From: Anaerolineae bacterium
Lineage (GTDB): Bacteria; Chloroflexota; Anaerolineae; Aggregatilineales; Phototrophicaceae
Assembly: GCA_025454715.1 (NCBI GenBank)
Contig: JALONY010000004.1
Location: 1 to 18,295, forward strand
Direction: 5' to 3'
Length of the DNA stretch: 18,295 nt
The notes under the pieces are model-generated. The model saw only the letters and a list, made by a program, of their open reading frames with translations, ran no database searches and was not told the origin of the DNA. Made by a program: the position numbers and the translations under genes. Positions 14,950 to 18,295 of the stretch are shown here, one piece after another; the stretch's first letter is position 1; every line of letters begins with the position of its first letter.

Positions 14950-16152
14950 CTAGACTTGGGGGGTGGGGGTGACGAGTAAGTCGAGGCGCTCACCGATGGC
15001 ACGGAAGGCCGTTAGGGCACGGTCGAGGTGCTCGCGGGTGTGGGTGGCCATGTAACTGGTGCGCAGTAGGCTGAGGTTGGGGGGGACGCCGGGCGGGATG
15101 ACGGGGTTGGTGTAGACGCCTTCGTCAATCAGGGCACGCCACGCGAGGATGGTGCGATACTGGTCGCGGATGATGACGGGGATGATGGGGGTGTTGCTCT
15201 GGCCGATGTCATAGCCGATGGCGCGTAGGTTCTCGCGCATGTAGTCGGCATTTTCCCACAGGCGGGCGACGCGCTCCGGCTCGTTTTCCATGATGTCGAG
15301 GGCGGCGAGGGCGGCGGCGGCGGCGGGTGCGGGCAGGGCTGCCGAGAAGATGAGGGCGCGGGCGTGGTGTTGGATGTAGTGGATGACATCCTTACTCCCT
15401 GCGATGAAGCCCCCGATGGAGGCAAAACTTTTGCTGAAGGTGCCCATGATGAGATCGACTTGGTCGGTCAAGCCGAAGTGCGCGGCGGTGCCGCGGCCTT
15501 GGCCAGTGACTCCGATGCCGTGGGCGTCATCGACCATGATGCGGGCGCCGTAACGCTTGCAGATGGCGACGATGTCGTGCATCGGGGCGATGTCGCCACC
15601 CATGCTGTAGACGCCATCGACGATGACGAGTTTGCCGGCGTCGGCGGGGAGCTCGGCAAGGACGCGCTCGAGGCTGCTGATGTCGTTGTGCCGGAAGCGC
15701 TTGAGCTCGCCACGGCTGAGCATACAGCCATCGACGATGCAGGCGTGAGCATCTTTGTCGATGATGACGTAATCGCCCTTGCCGACGATGGCCGAGATGG
15801 TGCCGACGTTGGTTTGGTAGCCCGTGGAGAAGACGAGGGCGGCCTCTTTGCCCATGAAGCGGGCGAGGCGGCGGTCTAGCTCGAGGTGCAGCTCGAGGGT
15901 GCCATTGAGGAAGCGAGAGCCGGTGACGCTGGTGCCATAGCGCTCGAGAGCGTCTTGGGCGGCGGCGCGGACGCGGGGGTCGGTGGTGAGGCCGAGGTAA
16001 TTGTTGGAGCCAATCATCACGACCTCGCGCCCTTCAAAGGTCGCGGTGGTGCCTTCGGAGTCGCTTAGGGCGCGGAAGTAAGGGTAAATCCCCAGCTCAA
16101 TGGCTTCTTTCGCTTGTGTGAAGCCGTGTACTTTGTCGAAGATGTCGGTCAC
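14950..16152 (-). CDS. Alpha-oxoamine synthase, serine palmitoyltransferase-like
   Basis: PLP enzyme that condenses an amino acid with an acyl-CoA and releases CO2. It has 400 residues, the family norm. Seen: FEGREVVMIGSNNYLGL, GTSVTGSRFLNGT, stacking His H136 in KDAHACIVDG, DGVYSMGGDIAP, MVDDAHGIGVTG (D208, H211) and PLP Lys K241 in GTFSKSFASIGGF. The FSKS-ASIGGF form is that of bacterial serine palmitoyltransferases and their close relatives. 8-amino-7-oxononanoate synthase and 2-amino-3-ketobutyrate ligase usually read differently around this lysine. No biotin or threonine-degradation gene is nearby. The GTG at 16152 is preceded by GAGGGA. A candidate promoter overlaps a palindrome at 16288-16310. 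The substrate assignment, and hence sphingolipid or other long-chain base synthesis, is an inference; the fold and chemistry are firm. Confidence 0.85.
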   Translation of the reverse strand: MTDIFDKVHGFTQAKEAIELGIYPYFRALSDSEGTTATFEGREVVMIGSNNYLGLTTDPRVRAAAQDALERYGTSVTGSRFLNGTLELHLELDRRLARFMGKEAALVFSTGYQTNVGTISAIVGKGDYVIIDKDAHACIVDGCMLSRGELKRFRHNDISSLERVLAELPADAGKLVIVDGVYSMGGDIAPMHDIVAICKRYGARIMVDDAHGIGVTGQGRGTAAHFGLTDQVDLIMGTFSKSFASIGGFIAGSKDVIHYIQHHARALIFSAALPAPAAAAALAALDIMENEPERVARLWENADYMRENLRAIGYDIGQSNTPIIPVIIRDQYRTILAWRALIDEGVYTNPVIPPGVPPNLSLLRTSYMATHTREHLDRALTAFRAIGERLDLLVTPTPQV

Positions 16153-16270
16153 GACATATCCCTCATCTGGATATCAGCGGTCATCATGAGAAGCGCCCAC
16201 ACGAATAGAAAACAGTCACATGAGGTGGGATAGCAATCGCACGTCTTTGGGTGGGGCGCTCATTGGCGTA

Positions 16271-16299
16271 AGTTTAGCGTGTGTTGAATGAGTTAACAA
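16271..16299 (-). promoter_or_regulatory. Candidate promoter of the oxoamine synthase gene
   Basis: On the - strand, TTGTTA (16294-16299) and TAAACT (16271-16276) are spaced by 17 bases, giving a leader of about 110 bases before the GTG at 16152. The -35 box lies inside the palindrome 16288-16310, so a protein bound there would block this promoter. Confidence 0.4.
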
Positions 16300-16310
16300 G
16301 TTTAACTCAT
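16288..16310. promoter_or_regulatory. Perfect 23-bp palindrome, probable operator
   Basis: ATGAGTTAA (16288-16296), spacer CAAGT, TTAACTCAT (16302-16310): perfect 9-bp arms in the AT-rich middle of the 242-base divergent intergenic region. The size and symmetry fit a dimeric repressor site such as TetR-, MarR- or LacI-type factors use. No regulator gene is adjacent, so the binding protein is unknown. No T-run follows, so it is not a terminator. Confidence 0.6.
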
Positions 16311-16323
16311 CTTGAGAGAACGC

Positions 16324-16353
16324 TTGCGAGAACGGTGCATCATCGGTTAGAAT
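16324..16353 (+). promoter_or_regulatory. Candidate promoter of the small membrane protein gene
   Basis: TTGCGA (16324-16329) and TAGAAT (16348-16353) are spaced by 18 bases; the expected start is about 35 bases before the ATG at 16395. The -10 box matches five of six consensus bases. The palindrome at 16288-16310 ends 14 bases upstream. Confidence 0.5.
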
Positions 16354-16394
16354 CGGGATATTGGTACATCGTTTAGAGGCTGGAGCGAAAAGCG

Positions 16395-16634
16395 ATGAAT
16401 TCGTTGTTCTTGCGCCGTGTTTTTGTTTGGACGGTCAGCATGGTCTTGGGCACGCTGATTGGCTGGCTGATGATTACGTTCATGTTGCCTGCCTTGAGCC
16501 CCGACAAGAACGCCGTGGCGATTTCGGTCGCCGAGTACGGCATCATCTACTTCCTCGTGACCGTGGTTCCCATCGGCTTGATTTTCGTGACTTGGCTGGA
16601 CTACTACCTCGACACGCGGATTTGGCCTGACTAG
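16395..16634 (+). CDS. Small two-helix membrane protein of unknown function
   Basis: A 79-residue protein I do not recognise. It has a basic start (MNSLFLRRV), a first hydrophobic helix about residues 8-33, a short loop with SPDKN, a second helix about 46-68, and an acidic aromatic end (WLDYYLDTRIWPD). The positive-inside rule places the N-terminus in the cytoplasm and, with two helices, the C-terminus too. GGAG lies nine bases before the ATG. The gene has its own candidate promoter and an excellent terminator, so it is probably transcribed alone. It is accepted as real because of this gene-like setting and the clean helix pattern. An overlapping frame at 16361-16630 lacks these features. Confidence 0.75.
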   Translation: MNSLFLRRVFVWTVSMVLGTLIGWLMITFMLPALSPDKNAVAISVAEYGIIYFLVTVVPIGLIFVTWLDYYLDTRIWPD

Positions 16635-16653
16635 GCTTGTGCCCAGACGCCTG

Positions 16654-16690
16654 AAGCCCGACACCCTCGCTATGAGGTGTCGGGCTTTTT
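16654..16690 (+). terminator. Intrinsic terminator after the small membrane protein gene
   Basis: Perfect 12-bp stem AAGCCCGACACC (16654-16665) with GGTGTCGGGCTT (16676-16687), a 10-base loop, and a T-run 16686-16690. It lies 20 bases after the stop codon. Confidence 0.93.
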
Positions 16691-16694
16691 GTTT

Positions 16695-16736
16695 GCCCGC
16701 TGCGGTGAAGCGGGCGTGAGAGCGGGCTTTATATTT
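16695..16736 (+). repeat. GCCCGCT with two competing AGCGGGC partners
   Basis: GCCCGCT (16695-16701) can pair with AGCGGGC at 16709-16715 (7-base loop) or with a second copy at 16721-16727, which is followed by TTTATATTT. The two stems exclude each other; the second resembles a weak terminator. It lies between the terminator at 16654 and the HMG-CoA reductase promoter region. It could be a back-up terminator or a degenerate repeat. Confidence 0.45.
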
Positions 16737-16771
16737 CGCATAGTCATTAGACAAACCACAAAAGAGAGCTT

Positions 16772-16795
16772 TTGACACGGGACGATACCTATACT
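16772..16795 (+). promoter_or_regulatory. Candidate leaderless promoter of HMG-CoA reductase gene
   Basis: TATACT (16790-16795) matches five of six bases of a -10 box and ends seven bases before the ATG at 16803, which puts the transcript start at or beside the start codon. A perfect TTGACA lies at 16772-16777 but only 12 bases upstream, too short for the usual 16-18 spacing. No Shine-Dalgarno sequence precedes the ATG, which supports leaderless translation. The arms ATACC/GGTAT (16786-16790 and 16800-16804) flank the box. Confidence 0.5.
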
Positions 16796-16802
16796 CATCG
16801 GT

Positions 16803-18098
16803 ATGAATGACACAAAAACCTCTCAACTCTCACAATTTTACAAACGGCCAGTCGGCGAGAGACGTTCGGTCTTGGCGGACTGGGTTCAGGGCGATGGCCA
16901 ACACTTGGCCGATGTCCTCGACGGTGGGTTATCGGTCGCGCAAGCCGACTCGATGATCGAGAACGTGGTTGGGGTGTATGGGTTGCCGATGGGGGTGGCT
17001 ACCAACTTTCGGATTAACGGAAAAGACTATCTGATACCGATGGTGGTGGAAGAGCCCTCAGTTGTGGCGGCGGCCAGCAATGCAGCCAAGCTGTTTCGGC
17101 ACGGGGGCGGGTTCCAAACCCAAAGCGATGCCCCTGTGATGATCGGACAAATTCAAGTTTTGGAGGTCGAAGACCTCGAAAGCGCGATGCAGGCGGTTCT
17201 CGATGCTAAGGCCACCTTGATGGCGAAAGCCGATATGGTCGGTGGGAGCATCGTGCGGCGGGGGGGTGGTGCCCGTGATCTGACTGTCCGAGCTATCCGA
17301 GAGTCGGCTGTTGGGTCAATGCTGGTGGTACATCTCATGATGGATGTACGCGATGCGATGGGAGCGAACGCAATCAATACAGCCGTCGAGCACATCGCGC
17401 CAGACATTGCCGAGCTGACGGGTGGGCGCGTGCACCTGCGAATCTTGAGCAACCTGACGGATGCGCGTAAAGCAAAGGCTTGGGGGACGGTTCCGGCTGG
17501 TGCGTTGCATCATGACCCAAGCGAGGCCAAGCGCATCATCCGAGGTATCGTCGAGGCATCGGCCTTTGCCGAGGAAGACCCTTACAGAGCCACGACGCAC
17601 AACAAAGGCGTGATGAACGGAATCGATGCCGTGGTCATCGCTACGGGAAATGATTGGCGCGCCATCGAAGCGGGCGCGCACGCCTTTGCTGCACGTCGTG
17701 GCTCGTATACCAGCTTGTCCCGATTTCGGGAGGATGCAAGCGGCGATTTGTACGCGGAAATTGAGCTGCCGTTGGCGGTCGGGATTGTGGGTGGGGCAAC
17801 CCGTGTGCACCCGACGGCACAACTCGCCTTACAGTTGCTGGGCGTACAGAGCGCGCAAGAATTGGCAGAGGTCATCGTCGCCGTCGGGCTGGCACAAAAC
17901 TTCGCTGCGGTGAAGGCTTTGGCCGGTGACGGCATCCAGAAAGGACATATGCGGTTGCACGCCAAGCAATTGGCCTTGGCGGCGGGCGCGCCGGTCGAGA
18001 TGGTCGCTCAGGTCGTGGACATCATGACCCGCGAGGGGCAAATCCGACTGGAACGCGCCAAAGAATTGGTTCAACAACTCAGCCATACAACGGAGTGA
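16803..18098 (+). CDS. mvaA: Hydroxymethylglutaryl-CoA reductase, class II
   Basis: Interconverts HMG-CoA and mevalonate with NAD(P)H, the committed step of the mevalonate route to isoprenoids. It has 431 residues, soluble, without the membrane domain of eukaryotic class I enzymes. Class II motifs: MIENVVGVYGLPMGVATNF, MVVEEPSVVAAAS (catalytic E84), the dinucleotide-binding DAMGANAINTAVE, HNKGVMNGIDAVV (K268), ATGNDWRA (D284) and GIQKGHMRLHAK (H382). Each catalytic residue is one position after its counterpart in the Pseudomonas mevalonii enzyme. N-terminal SQFYKRPVGERR matches the usual family start and supports ATG 16803, which has no ribosome-binding site. With HMG-CoA synthase encoded next, a biosynthetic rather than mevalonate-degrading role is inferred. 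Its third codon positions are less G-biased than those of the other + strand genes. Confidence 0.95.
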   Translation: MNDTKTSQLSQFYKRPVGERRSVLADWVQGDGQHLADVLDGGLSVAQADSMIENVVGVYGLPMGVATNFRINGKDYLIPMVVEEPSVVAAASNAAKLFRHGGGFQTQSDAPVMIGQIQVLEVEDLESAMQAVLDAKATLMAKADMVGGSIVRRGGGARDLTVRAIRESAVGSMLVVHLMMDVRDAMGANAINTAVEHIAPDIAELTGGRVHLRILSNLTDARKAKAWGTVPAGALHHDPSEAKRIIRGIVEASAFAEEDPYRATTHNKGVMNGIDAVVIATGNDWRAIEAGAHAFAARRGSYTSLSRFREDASGDLYAEIELPLAVGIVGGATRVHPTAQLALQLLGVQSAQELAEVIVAVGLAQNFAAVKALAGDGIQKGHMRLHAKQLALAAGAPVEMVAQVVDIMTREGQIRLERAKELVQQLSHTTE

Positions 18099-18107
18099 GG
18101 TCAAGAG

Positions 18108-18149
18108 ATGAACGAAACACCCCGAACGAGGGTAACGAGCGCTTGTTGA
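18108..18149 (+). CDS. 13-codon leader ORF overlapping the HMG-CoA synthase start
   Basis: ATG at 18108, with GGAG and GAGG words 6-15 bases upstream, opens a 13-residue frame (MNETPRTRVTSAC) that ends in TGA at 18147-18149. Its last base is the first of the next ATG (TGATG). The layout fits translational coupling: ribosomes ending here restart on the synthase gene, which has no close binding site of its own. Alternatives are chance, or a single-base error that splits the true N-terminus of the synthase. Expression is unproven. Confidence 0.4.
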   Translation: MNETPRTRVTSAC

Positions 18150-18295
18150 TGCAGCCTGTACGGCAGGTCGGGATTGTGGGCTATGGTGCTTACGTGCCGC
18201 GCTACCGGTTGCCCGGGAGCGAGGTCGCCCGTATCTGGACGAAGGGGATGGGCGGAAGCCCAATCAAAGAGAAGGCCGTCGCGGGGCTGGATGAA
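18149..18295 (+). CDS. Hydroxymethylglutaryl-CoA synthase, N-terminal fragment
   Basis: First 49 codons of a gene that runs past the window end. The N-terminus VGIVGYGAYVPRYRL and later IKEKAVAGLDE are characteristic of the archaeal/bacterial HMG-CoA synthase family, which condenses acetyl-CoA with acetoacetyl-CoA to make the substrate of the reductase encoded 50 bases upstream. The active-site Cys lies beyond the window. The start is uncertain: ATG 18149 gives the family-like N-terminus, but the frame is open back to a GTG at 18095 that overlaps the reductase stop. Co-transcription with the reductase is very likely. Confidence 0.82.
   Translation, partial: MQPVRQVGIVGYGAYVPRYRLPGSEVARIWTKGMGGSPIKEKAVAGLDE

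Noticed and set aside
14950..16152. Biotin synthesis enzyme BioF or 2-amino-3-ketobutyrate CoA ligase
   Set aside because: The PLP-lysine motif reads FSKSFASIGGF rather than the forms typical of those enzymes, and no biotin or threonine dehydrogenase gene is nearby; not fully excluded without a tree.
16153..16394. A tRNA, riboswitch or small RNA in the largest intergenic region
   Set aside because: No cloverleaf or known riboswitch core was seen; the only clear structure is the palindrome, which fits an operator better.
16361..16630. Alternative + strand frame (89 codons) overlapping the small membrane protein
   Set aside because: It has no ribosome-binding site and an implausible composition, whereas the frame at 16395 gives two clean membrane helices.

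Overview
The window looks like chromosomal DNA from a high-GC bacterium of the Chloroflexota type (Anaerolineae-like). That placement is an inference. It rests on a class II HMG-CoA reductase next to an archaeal-type HMG-CoA synthase, the style of the secreted cyclophilin and solute-binding protein, and frequent GTG starts. There is no rRNA, tRNA, CRISPR array, transposase or phage gene. Gene density is high and no gap exceeds about 245 bases. The + strand is G-rich almost throughout, whichever strand carries the gene, which suggests it is the leading replication strand.

Layout. 1-2849 (+): the 3' part of a multidrug/lipid-type ABC exporter, a palindromic intergenic hairpin, and a secreted cyclophilin-type peptidyl-prolyl isomerase with a large unassigned C-terminal region. 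2904-4731 (-): an OmpR/PhoB-type response regulator and its overlapping HAMP/HisKA histidine kinase. 4829-5460 (+): an intrinsic terminator placed just before a SET-domain protein methyltransferase gene, which ends in its own terminator. 5471-9615 (-): a spermidine/putrescine-family ABC importer operon transcribed potB-potC-potD-potA, with a hairpin between potD and potA.

9799-14903 (+) is the most distinctive part. Three overlapping genes encode a degenerate UvrD/RecB-fold protein (intact Walker A, Walker B Glu replaced by Asn, motifs V and VI lost), a complete UvrD-like helicase without a nuclease domain, and a stand-alone PD-(D/E)XK nuclease with an AddB/Cas4-type four-cysteine iron-sulphur signature. 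Together they have all the parts of an AddAB/AdnAB-type double-strand-break resection machine, divided over three polypeptides.

14950-18295: a serine-palmitoyltransferase-like alpha-oxoamine synthase (-) and a two-helix small membrane protein (+) diverge from a region with a perfect 9-bp-arm palindrome. Two hairpin structures follow, then a class II HMG-CoA reductase that is probably translated from a leaderless mRNA, then a 13-codon ORF whose stop overlaps the start of an HMG-CoA synthase cut off by the window end. The last two enzymes carry out consecutive steps of the mevalonate pathway to isoprenoids.
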